Positions 15,976 to 23,683 of a stretch of DNA of 47,788 bases are shown piece by piece. Below the pieces are notes generated by a model. The model did no database searches. It was not told where the DNA came from and saw only the letters and a list, made by a program, of their open reading frames with translations. Position numbers and translations under genes: made by a program. The first letter of the stretch is position 1, and each line of letters starts with the position of its first letter. The stretch lies in the NCBI GenBank assembly GCA_002007295.1, contig LNZM01000110.1, forward strand, positions 1-47,788. Reading direction: 5' to 3'. Source of the stretch: Candidatus Epulonipiscioides saccharophilum (GTDB taxonomy: Bacteria > Bacillota > Clostridia > Lachnospirales > Cellulosilyticaceae).

Positions 15976-17247
15976 TTTTAATATTTTTTTGGCTCTCAAA
16001 TCACCCTGTTCGGCTAAGACGGAATATAAATCGAGAGCTATCTTTTCATTTTTGGCTATACCGATGCCATTTTCATAGCATTGAGCGAGTTTAAAAGTTG
16101 CTTCTAAATGACCTTGATGGGAAGCTTTTTCGTACCAGATGAAAGCGTTATTATAATTTGCGGTACCGATTTTTTCTGATTCGAAATAATTACCAACGAT
16201 ATATTCGGCTTCGCAGTGACCTTGAGAGGCTGCATTAAAATAGTAGTAGAAAGCTTCTCTATGGCTAATGGCCAAATCGCCGATGCCCTGAGCATAGCAG
16301 TGGCCGAGCATAACCTGCGCATCTGTATGACCTTTTTTGGCGGCCTTAATAAACCAGTCTATGGCTTTTTCGTAGTTTTGGATAGGTTGAAGTTCTCGAT
16401 TATAATAGCAAAGGCCGATTCTGTACTGCGCATCAGAATATTGTTGCAAGGCTGAATTATAATATGTCTTAAAAGCTAAGGCAGCATCTTTTCGAACGCC
16501 AATACCTTTTTCATAGCAACGAGCTACGTCATACCTAGATGGACCATCGCCTTGTTTGGCTAAGGCGGAATAGCGATTGAAAGCTTCTTTTTTATTGAAA
16601 TCGATACCAAGACCACGTTCAAAGCATAAAGCGACACGACGTTGTGCTTCTGTATGTCCTCCATTGGCTGCTTTTAAGTACCAGTTAAAGGCTTGCCCCA
16701 TGTTTTCAGCAATGCCCTTACCATGTTCGCTACATAGTCCAAGTTTATACTGCGCTTCTATACTCCCTTGCTCGGCTCCCTTTAAGTACCACTTAAAAGC
16801 TTTAATGTCATCCGGGTGTATCCCAAGTTCATAACACTGAGCGACTTTTAATTGATATTCTACTTTATCTTGATTGGCCCACGCTAGATATTGCGAAAAA
16901 TCTTCTAACGTAATCCCTTTAACTCTTTTATGTATTTTTTCAGGTAATAACTCCCCAAACTTAGCATAGGCAAAATATTCTATAGCTCGAGTTGCTTTTT
17001 TTATATCCCACATGTATTGATCCGTCAACTTATCTATTTGCTGTTGTATTTGTTCCGGATCGTCTAGTGTGGTTAAATCCTGCATTACTCTTTCATGAAC
17101 ACCACATTCTATGGCCTGTTTTAGTAGTTTAGTGTCTTCTTCTTCTATTCTTAAATATACTATTATATTTTTTAACATATCCTTGTTGGTGAATACCGAT
17201 TCTCCCTGCTGGTTATAAATTTCTCTTAATCTCTCTTTGCTTTTCAT
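15955..17247 (-). CDS. Sel1-like repeat protein
   Basis: 430 aa. From about residue 130 it is made of roughly eight Sel1/TPR-like repeats of 36 residues with the pattern A-Y-LG-CYE-G-G---D---A--WY-KAA-QGH-EAQ. Such superhelical repeats bind partner proteins; many Sel1 proteins work in signalling or secretion. No signal peptide or membrane segment is seen, so it is presumably cytoplasmic. The N-terminal 120 residues (KERLREIYNQQGESVFTNKD) are not recognised. The frame extends ten codons further upstream, but AAGGATGAGATCA precedes this ATG. The C-terminus SLSQLD is encoded by a dispersed family B repeat, so the original end may have been lost. Confidence 0.85.
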   Translation of the reverse strand: MKSKERLREIYNQQGESVFTNKDMLKNIIVYLRIEEEDTKLLKQAIECGVHERVMQDLTTLDDPEQIQQQIDKLTDQYMWDIKKATRAIEYFAYAKFGELLPEKIHKRVKGITLEDFSQYLAWANQDKVEYQLKVAQCYELGIHPDDIKAFKWYLKGAEQGSIEAQYKLGLCSEHGKGIAENMGQAFNWYLKAANGGHTEAQRRVALCFERGLGIDFNKKEAFNRYSALAKQGDGPSRYDVARCYEKGIGVRKDAALAFKTYYNSALQQYSDAQYRIGLCYYNRELQPIQNYEKAIDWFIKAAKKGHTDAQVMLGHCYAQGIGDLAISHREAFYYYFNAASQGHCEAEYIVGNYFESEKIGTANYNNAFIWYEKASHQGHLEATFKLAQCYENGIGIAKNEKIALDLYSVLAEQGDLRAKKILKSLSQLD

Positions 17248-17277
17248 TGATCTCATCCTTTCTTGCTTTTTGAGCAT

Positions 17278-17720
17278 CGATATTATTTTTGCTACATTTT
17301 ATAAATTCTAAATGGATTTTATAAATACTCACAATATTTTATGCTCACGATGCTAATTTATATGACTTTCATTCAGGTTCCCCGCTCAACCTCGCCGACC
17401 AGGCTCTCCTTCTAGGAGCATAGCCGGGAACTTAAAAATCTTTTAGTTAACTTTACCAAAAGGTTTTTCTGCAGGGCTTTCGTCAGTAAGCCTATGGTAT
17501 CAATCGTTTGAGGGATTGTACTACGTGTAGATTAGATACAAGCCCCCGCATTTATGCGTGGGGTAATTGACCTGTATGCCTTCCAAGGAAACTGTCATAA
17601 AATCCGAGGAAGCGATGCCTCCCTCCGGGTTCATATCAGGGAGGGAGAAAGCGTGCATACAAGTTTTTGTTGCTTTCAAGTAACTTGCAAATTTTGCATT
17701 GTATTTCTGTCAGAGATTGG
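17278..17720. repeat. Repeat-rich intergenic stretch with IS605-like hairpin
   Basis: Between the Sel1 and uxaB genes there is no supported gene. 17400-17440 has fragments of family B and family A (AGGCTCTCCTTCTAGGAG, CATAGCCGGGAACTTAA). 17455-17566 looks like a second IS200/IS605 right end: hairpin CCCC-CGCA-TTTA-TGCG-T-GGGG at 17543-17563, preceded by a structured stretch (CAGTAAGCCTATGGTATCAA). 17590-17690 is a family A copy ending AGAAAGCGTGCATACAAG. Confidence 0.6.
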
Positions 17721-17724
17721 GGCG

Positions 17725-17764
17725 AAAAAAAAGAGCTATACACCATAAAAAGGTGATAGCTCTC
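17725..17764 (-). terminator. Terminator of uxaB
   Basis: Minus-strand reading: AGAGCTAT-CACC, 7-nt loop, GGTG-T-ATAGCTCT, then a T-run (17731-17725). A 12-bp stem with one bulge. Confidence 0.85.
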
Positions 17765-17826
17765 TGGTCCTATTTATTTTCTGCTATTTCTATCGCAACG
17801 CATATATCTAATAAAAGCTGCTATTC

Positions 17827-19269
17827 TTACTTCGTGAGAGCATTTTTAATTCCATTTTTTAATATATCCTTTAAATATTTTGTTACTTGCTCTTCTAAAT
17901 CGGCTAATTTACTTAAATCGGTCTGCCAAAACTCGGACAAGGTTTTGTGGACAATTTCTTCTATACTATCTTTGGTTTTCCATAATTGATGGAAAAAGTC
18001 TAGGGATTCGAGGTCATCTTTAATTTTATAAGTTTGGCCGTTGTCTCGGTGACCGATGTAATCGTCGCCTTGTTTTTCTATTTGATAAAATCTTATTAAT
18101 CCGGCGATAGAAAATGCAAATTGTTTTGGTGCGGCATTAAATTTATTTACATAATCCAGTATTGTTGGGATACATCGAGCTTCAAATTTCGAAGTATTAT
18201 TAAGAGTTATATCTATCAGGTTGTGAACGATATGAGGATTATCAAATCTTTCTAAAACAGAATCTGCGAAGCTTCTTAATTCGGCCAAGTCCATGTTGGT
18301 AGCAGGAATTATTTCGTTACTAATTAAGTCTTTTTCGAATTGGCCAAAAGTATCGTCTCTAAAAAATTCTAATACTGTGTTAAAACCGGCTAAATACGCT
18401 AAAGGAACGACAGCGGTATGGCTACCATTTAGGATACGAACTTTTCTTTTTTTATACGGCGTTACATCTTCTGTCCAAATTACGTTGGCTGCCGTTTTAT
18501 GAATTGGTAATCTATCTTTATATTTTTCATCTGCTTCGATTACCCAAAGGTTGAAAGATTCGCAGGCTACTACCATTTTGTCTTCGTATCCTAATTTTTC
18601 GGTTATTGATTCTATTTCATTTCTCGGATATCCGGGTACGATTCTATCGACTAAGGTACTGGCAAATTCATTATTTTTTTCTATCCAGGTTTTAAATTCT
18701 TTTTCTAAATTCCATTCATCAGCATATTGTAAGACGAATTTTTTTAACATTGCACCGTTGTTGTCGATTAATTCTACAGGTAAAAGTAGCATACCTTTAT
18801 TTGGATCTGCATTAAAAAATTTATAGCGATGATATAAGAAGGCGCAAATCTTTGCAGGAAATGATTTTTGAGGAGCATTCTCTAATTTTTCTTCCTTATA
18901 ATAGGTAATTCCTGATTCGGTAGTATTCGAAATAATTACTTCTAAATCCGGACTTTCGGCTAATCGAACCAATTCGGAATAATCTTCATAAGGATTTATG
19001 CAGCGAGAAATTGAGTGGATAGTCTTAAATGTTTCTGCATTTCCGCCTCTCATTAATACGTTGTATAAACAATCCTGGCTATTTAGTAGTTCACCTAAAC
19101 CTTCTTGTATTGGTTGACAAATTACTATTCTGCCTTGATATTCTTCGGTTTCGTTTGCTAATTCCACCATCCAGTCTGCAAAAGCTCTTAAAAAATTACC
19201 TTCTCCAAATTGTAATATTTTTTCTGGGTATTGCGTAAATTTTTTCTCTACTACTGTTTTTATATTCAT
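17827..19269 (-). CDS. uxaB: Tagaturonate reductase (altronate oxidoreductase)
   Basis: NADH-dependent reduction of D-tagaturonate to D-altronate, in the Ashwell-type hexuronate route. 480 aa, the usual length. The N-terminal nucleotide-binding domain has LQFGEGNFLRAFADWMV. The catalytic region contains KKRKVRILNGSHTAVVPLAYL, the conserved Lys-Asn-His cluster of the mannitol dehydrogenase family. The start follows GGAGGGTTTTAATTC. It is transcribed away from the sugar operon at 19634 and shares with it an operator sequence, so the two sides are probably induced together. No altronate dehydratase (uxaA) or uronate isomerase (uxaC) is in the window. Confidence 0.93.
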   Translation of the reverse strand: MNIKTVVEKKFTQYPEKILQFGEGNFLRAFADWMVELANETEEYQGRIVICQPIQEGLGELLNSQDCLYNVLMRGGNAETFKTIHSISRCINPYEDYSELVRLAESPDLEVIISNTTESGITYYKEEKLENAPQKSFPAKICAFLYHRYKFFNADPNKGMLLLPVELIDNNGAMLKKFVLQYADEWNLEKEFKTWIEKNNEFASTLVDRIVPGYPRNEIESITEKLGYEDKMVVACESFNLWVIEADEKYKDRLPIHKTAANVIWTEDVTPYKKRKVRILNGSHTAVVPLAYLAGFNTVLEFFRDDTFGQFEKDLISNEIIPATNMDLAELRSFADSVLERFDNPHIVHNLIDITLNNTSKFEARCIPTILDYVNKFNAAPKQFAFSIAGLIRFYQIEKQGDDYIGHRDNGQTYKIKDDLESLDFFHQLWKTKDSIEEIVHKTLSEFWQTDLSKLADLEEQVTKYLKDILKNGIKNALTK

Positions 19270-19300
19270 GAATTAAAACCCTCCTAATATGTATTTAAAA

Positions 19301-19317
19301 GTCTGGTAGCACCAATT
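19301..19317. promoter_or_regulatory. GntR-type operator O1 (uxaB side)
   Basis: CTGGTAGCACCAATT. The core TGGT-NNN-ACCA fits FadR/UxuR-type operators. It lies about 10 bp past the predicted uxaB start of transcription. It is identical over 14 bases to O2 at 19554-19570. Confidence 0.8.
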
Positions 19318-19333
19318 TCAAGATAATAACATT

Positions 19334-19362
19334 ACTATAACATTCCATCTTAAAAAAGTCAA
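19334..19362 (-). promoter_or_regulatory. sigma-A promoter of uxaB
   Basis: Minus-strand reading: TTGACT (19362-19357), 17-nt spacer, TATAGT (19339-19334). Start of transcription expected near 19327, with O1 just downstream. Confidence 0.8.
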
Positions 19363-19513
19363 CTTAATTATTAAAAAAGCCAACTTGTTTTTTTTACAAT
19401 GTTTAACATAAAATCATACTATATATTAGTTATTTGTTACTAGCATCAGGATAAAAAATTATATTTGACATATTTTTTTGTGGATTGTCGTATAAAATTG
19501 TTAAAAATTCATA

Positions 19514-19542
19514 TTGCAATTAATGTGTTACAATGTTATACT
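19514..19542 (+). promoter_or_regulatory. sigma-A promoter of the CoA/sugar operon
   Basis: TTGCAA at 19514-19519, 17-nt spacer, TATACT at 19537-19542. Transcription is expected from about 19549, so operator O2 would be transcribed first. The rest of the 364-bp divergent region is AT-rich without further recognised sites. Confidence 0.8.
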
Positions 19543-19553
19543 TAATTTAAATA

Positions 19554-19570
19554 AATTGGTAGCACCAATT
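19554..19570. promoter_or_regulatory. GntR-type operator O2 (operon side)
   Basis: AATTGGT-AGC-ACCAATT, a perfect 7-bp inverted repeat around three bases, a few bases after the predicted start site. The position suits repression by a roadblock. The likely binder is the GntR regulator encoded at 27347-28042. Confidence 0.85.
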
Positions 19571-19633
19571 CATAATTATAATTCATGATTGTTGAGAGGT
19601 TTTTAAAGTTACATAGATAAGGAGAGAATTTTT

Positions 19634-20764
19634 ATGCATTTAAAAGGAATTACTTGGAATCACACCAGAGGAAAATTACCTGTACTTGCTACAGCGCAAA
19701 GATACATGGAAATGCATCCTGGTGTTACAATAGATTGGCAGGCTAGATCGTTAAAAGAATTTGGCGATGCTCCTATTGATATATTAGCCCAAGACTACGA
19801 TTTAATAATACTAGATCATCCATGGATGGGCTTTGCAGCAGAAAATAAAATTTTGTTACCTTTAGAACATTTTTTAGAGCCAGAATTTTTAGCAGATCAA
19901 AAAGCAAATTCTGTTGGTAAATCTTTTCAAAGTTACAATTACACTCATCAATATGCTCTCGCTATCGATGCTGCTTGTCCGATAGCTTTTTATTCTAATG
20001 AAAAGTTAAAGGCTGATAATGCGAGCTTACCTACGACTTGGTCCGAAGTGATAGATTTGGCTAAACGAGGAAAAGTTTACTGCGGTGGTAATGGCACAAG
20101 TATCCTCATGCAATTCTATATGCTTCTTGCTACTAAAACGGATGAAAAACTTTTTGTTGACGGTATTATAGCAGATAAAGAAATACAAAAAGAAAGTTTA
20201 CTAGAAATACAAGAACTTTTCAGTTATTTACCGAACTGTGTATTTTCTAAAAATCCGATTGGAGTATATGAAGTTTTGGCGAGTCCAAAAACAGAATATT
20301 ATTATTGTCCGTGCGATTTTGGTTATTCTAATTACTCTCGAGTCGGATACAGTTCTAACCTAATCACCTCGGCTAACGTGGTAAAATATAATGGCAAAAT
20401 GTTAAAAACGACGCTAGGCGGAGCGGGATTTGCGATTTCGAATAAATGTAAAAATATTGAGTTAGCGCTAGATTATTTAAAATACACTGCATCGGGAGAA
20501 ATACAGCAAAGTATTTATGTAGAAAATGGAGGGCAACCTGGCCATAGAAGTGCTTGGACGAATAGTCGGGCCAATGAGCTAACAAATAGCTTCTTTAATA
20601 ATACTCTTGAAACATTGGATAATGCATATTTACGTCCACGCTATGACGGTTATTTAAGTTTTCAAGAAACAGCTGGTCCGCTAATTCGGGATTGGATTAT
20701 GAACGAAGGTAATGTGGATGAACTTATTGATAATATTCATGATCTTTTTATCTACAGCATATAA
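19634..20764 (+). CDS. Solute-binding-protein fold without signal peptide
   Basis: 376 aa, related to family 1 extracellular solute-binding proteins (features such as DLIILDHPWMGFAAENKILLPLE, ACPIAFYSNEKL, GGAGFAISNKCKNIELALDYLKY). Unlike those, it starts directly with the first strand of the mature fold (MHLKGITWNHTRGKLP) and has no signal peptide, lipobox or membrane segment. AAGGAGAGAATTTTT before the ATG leaves no room for a longer start. It therefore should stay in the cytoplasm, as a ligand sensor, sugar or CoA-ester carrier, or enzyme partner. It is the first gene of the operon, 32 bp before the CoA-transferase, with no permease genes nearby. Confidence 0.85.
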   Translation: MHLKGITWNHTRGKLPVLATAQRYMEMHPGVTIDWQARSLKEFGDAPIDILAQDYDLIILDHPWMGFAAENKILLPLEHFLEPEFLADQKANSVGKSFQSYNYTHQYALAIDAACPIAFYSNEKLKADNASLPTTWSEVIDLAKRGKVYCGGNGTSILMQFYMLLATKTDEKLFVDGIIADKEIQKESLLEIQELFSYLPNCVFSKNPIGVYEVLASPKTEYYYCPCDFGYSNYSRVGYSSNLITSANVVKYNGKMLKTTLGGAGFAISNKCKNIELALDYLKYTASGEIQQSIYVENGGQPGHRSAWTNSRANELTNSFFNNTLETLDNAYLRPRYDGYLSFQETAGPLIRDWIMNEGNVDELIDNIHDLFIYSI

Positions 20765-20796
20765 GTTTATTGGATGAAAAAAATTAGGAGGCAGAA

Positions 20797-23127
20797 ATGA
20801 AACCGTTAGAAGGAATAATTGTGTTGGATTTTGCTCAGTATTTAGCAGGACCATCCGCAGCTTTAAGACTAGCAGATTTAGGTGCTAGGGTTATAAAAAT
20901 AGAAAGGCCACAGGGTGGAGATAATGGACGAAGGTTAGTATTTAAAAATTTAATATCAGATAACGATGGCGTTTTGTTTCATACTATTAATCGAAACAAA
21001 GAAAGTTTTTGTGCGGACTTAAAAAATTTGGATGATTTAAAGATCGTCAAAGAATTAATCAAAAAAGCAGATATAATAATAGAAAATTTTAGACCAGGGA
21101 TAATGGAAAAACTGGGACTTGGTTATGAAGACGTAAAAAAGATTAATCCTAAATTAATTTATGCTACAGTATCTGGATACGGATTAGATGGTCCATGGGT
21201 AAAACGACCGGGCCAAGATCTTATGCTGCAATCTTTATCAGGGCTAACATTATTAAACGGAAGCCGAGACGATCTACCAACGCCTGTGGCGCTTGCTATG
21301 GCTGATACATATGCTGGTATACATTTAGTTCAGGGGATCCTATCATGTTTGTATAGCAGATTTAAAACTGGTGTTGGCGCAAGAGTGGCGGTAAGTTTGT
21401 TGGAATCTATTTTAGATTTACAATTTGAATTTATAGCTACGTATATAAATGATAATTATACTTTACCAGTTAGGGCTAAATTTAACAATGCTCATGTTTA
21501 TTTACCGGCTCCTTATGGTATTTATCAAACTAAGGATAATTTTTTAGCTTTAGCGATGGGATCCGTACCGCTTCTTGGAGAAATTTTAGAGCTTAGTGAG
21601 TTATCTAAGTATGACAATCCGGCTAGTTGTTTTGCAAATCGAGATGAAATCAAAGAATTGATCCAGTCCAAACTAATTCAGGATTCTACCGAAAATTGGT
21701 TGACTAAATTAAAAGAGGTCAATTATTGGGCATCAGAAGTTTTGAATTGGAAAGAACTTATAGATCGTCCGGGATTTAAGTCCTTAGACATGTTAATCAA
21801 TGTCGGTAGACCCGGCCATAGAGATATTATCACAACAAGATGTCCTATTAGGGTTGATGGAGAAGTTTATAAATCCAATAAATGGGCACCAGCTTTGGGT
21901 GAAGATACCTCGAAAATTATGAAAGAATTTAACTTATGTTCTCAGCCAATAGAATCTAGTTCTAAATTAGCCGTAGAATCTAGTTCTGAAAATAATTTGG
22001 TTTTGCCTTTAGCCGGTGTTAAAGTGCTAGATTTGTGTCAATTTTTGGCTGGTCCTTCTGCGGCTTTACGATTAGCGGATTTAGGGGCCGAAGTTCTTAA
22101 GGTAGAACAACCTTCTGGGGATATTTGTAGAACTCTTTATTCTTCTAATTTGATTATCGATGGCGATAGCACTTTATTTCATGTAATTAATCGTAATAAA
22201 GATGCTGTATCCATAGATTTAAAATCAGATGTTGGTCAACTTCAGATTCAGAAGTTAGTTAAAAATGCGGATGTCGTTTTGATTAATTTTAGACCTCATG
22301 TGGCCAAAAAATTAGGTATAGATTACGATTCTTTAAAAGTCATTAATCCTAGCTTAGTCTATGGTGAACTTACCGGATTTGGGCATGTCGGTGAATGGGC
22401 TAACGAGCCAGGTCAGGATTTGCTAGTACAATCTATTTCTGGGATGACTATGGCTAACGGTAACCGAGATAAGTTGCCTACTCCGGCCGGTGTGTCTATA
22501 GCAGATTTGATTAGTGGTCAACATTTAGTTCAGGGCGTTCTGGCTGCGCTTCATCGAAAAGAATTATTTGGGAAAGGTGCTTTGGTGCAGATTAGCATGC
22601 TAGAGTCTATGATGGATCTTCAATTTGAAGGATTTACTACTTTTCTTAATGACGGAAATGAAATTCCTCAGCGTAGCAAAATTAGCAATGCAAACTTTTA
22701 CACGAATGCACCGTACGGTATTTACAAAACTAAAGATTGGTTTATTACTTTAGCGATAGCACCGATTCCTTTACTTGGCCAGTTACTTAATTGTCCAAAA
22801 CTAGAAGAATACAGCGATCCGGTTACATGGTCTACAAAACGTGATGAAATAAAAGCTATTTTAGCTGACCATCTATTAACTAACAACACTCAGTTTTGGC
22901 TCGATATATTACAGCAACATGATATTTGGTGTTCTAACATATATAATTGGGATATGTTATTGGAAACGGATGCTTTTAAAAATTTAGAAATGCTACAAGA
23001 AATAAAATTACAAAGTGGCAAAACCATGACAGTTTTAAGATGCCCTATTTCGATTAACGGCCAGCGATTTTATTCCGATAAACCATCACCTAAAATAGGT
23101 CAGGATAATCATAAATATTTAAATTAA
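20797..23127 (+). CDS. Fused tandem CaiB/BaiF family III CoA-transferase
   Basis: 776 aa: two complete family III CoA-transferase domains in one chain, residues 1-382 and 405-776, joined by a Ser-rich linker (about 385-400). The halves align with an offset of almost exactly 400. Both have the N-terminal VLD-QFLAGPSAALRLADLGA block, NFRPG/NFRPH, and the catalytic Asp that forms the acyl anhydride (D170 in AMADTYAG, D570 in SIADLISG). Family members are usually interlocked dimers of single-domain chains of about 400 aa, so this fusion could form the two-domain ring from one gene. It transfers CoA between carboxylic acids; the acid here is unknown. 20 bp before maoC. Confidence 0.93.
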   Translation: MKPLEGIIVLDFAQYLAGPSAALRLADLGARVIKIERPQGGDNGRRLVFKNLISDNDGVLFHTINRNKESFCADLKNLDDLKIVKELIKKADIIIENFRPGIMEKLGLGYEDVKKINPKLIYATVSGYGLDGPWVKRPGQDLMLQSLSGLTLLNGSRDDLPTPVALAMADTYAGIHLVQGILSCLYSRFKTGVGARVAVSLLESILDLQFEFIATYINDNYTLPVRAKFNNAHVYLPAPYGIYQTKDNFLALAMGSVPLLGEILELSELSKYDNPASCFANRDEIKELIQSKLIQDSTENWLTKLKEVNYWASEVLNWKELIDRPGFKSLDMLINVGRPGHRDIITTRCPIRVDGEVYKSNKWAPALGEDTSKIMKEFNLCSQPIESSSKLAVESSSENNLVLPLAGVKVLDLCQFLAGPSAALRLADLGAEVLKVEQPSGDICRTLYSSNLIIDGDSTLFHVINRNKDAVSIDLKSDVGQLQIQKLVKNADVVLINFRPHVAKKLGIDYDSLKVINPSLVYGELTGFGHVGEWANEPGQDLLVQSISGMTMANGNRDKLPTPAGVSIADLISGQHLVQGVLAALHRKELFGKGALVQISMLESMMDLQFEGFTTFLNDGNEIPQRSKISNANFYTNAPYGIYKTKDWFITLAIAPIPLLGQLLNCPKLEEYSDPVTWSTKRDEIKAILADHLLTNNTQFWLDILQQHDIWCSNIYNWDMLLETDAFKNLEMLQEIKLQSGKTMTVLRCPISINGQRFYSDKPSPKIGQDNHKYLN

Positions 23128-23147
23128 AAATAAAAGGAGAGTTTAAA

Positions 23148-23588
23148 ATGATAAAAGACATATTTTTTGAAGATTTTCAAATAGGTCACCTTAGAGAAGG
23201 CGGATCTCGTACAATGACAGAAACTGATTTTGTTTTACATGCTGGGCACACTGGTGATTTTTATCCTCATCACGTAGATGCAGAGTTTTGTAAGAGTACA
23301 GAATTTGGCCAAAGGATAGCACATGGAACTATGATTTTTAGTATTGGTATGGGTTTACAATGTGGAGATATAAATCCTAGAGCTTTTACTTATGGTTATG
23401 ATAGAATGCGCTTTATTAAGCCGGTCTTCATTGGTGATACGATTAAAACTGTGGTGAAAATTAAGGATAAACGAGATAATCCTAAAAATCCAGCCCGTGG
23501 ATTTGTGACAGAACAGATTGAAATTACTAATCAAAAAGGCGAGTTAGTTTTAGTTTGCGAACATATTATCAGTGTTGAAAAAAAGTAG
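23148..23588 (+). CDS. MaoC-like (R)-specific hydratase
   Basis: 146 aa, hot-dog fold. The hydratase motif is present: D37 and H42 in TGDFYPHHVDAEF, followed by GQRIAHGTMIFSIG. These are the catalytic Asp/His and oxyanion-hole region of (R)-enoyl-CoA hydratases, so it likely adds or removes water on a CoA thioester, matching the CoA-transferase upstream. The start follows AAAGGAGAGTTTAAA. Its last 23 codons are repeated, decayed, right after the stop. Confidence 0.9.
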   Translation: MIKDIFFEDFQIGHLREGGSRTMTETDFVLHAGHTGDFYPHHVDAEFCKSTEFGQRIAHGTMIFSIGMGLQCGDINPRAFTYGYDRMRFIKPVFIGDTIKTVVKIKDKRDNPKNPARGFVTEQIEITNQKGELVLVCEHIISVEKK

Positions 23589-23668
23589 AGTAAAAATATG
23601 AAATCACTAATCAAAAGGTGAACTTGTCCTAGTTTGTAAACATATTATTAGTGTTGAAAAAAATAGAG
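23521..23668 (+). repeat. Tandem duplication of the maoC 3' end
   Basis: AAATTACTAATCAAAAAGGC onward (23521-23590) is repeated as AAATCACTAATCAAAAGGTG onward (23601-23668), about 80 bp apart, with roughly ten substitutions and two single-base gaps. The copy has lost the reading frame and leads into the zinc dehydrogenase ribosome binding site. Confidence 0.9.
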
Positions 23669-23683
23669 GAGTGTGTATTTATA

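Noticed and set aside
16216-16834. Plus-strand frames inside the Sel1 gene
   Set aside because: Periodic shadows of the repeat protein on the other strand.
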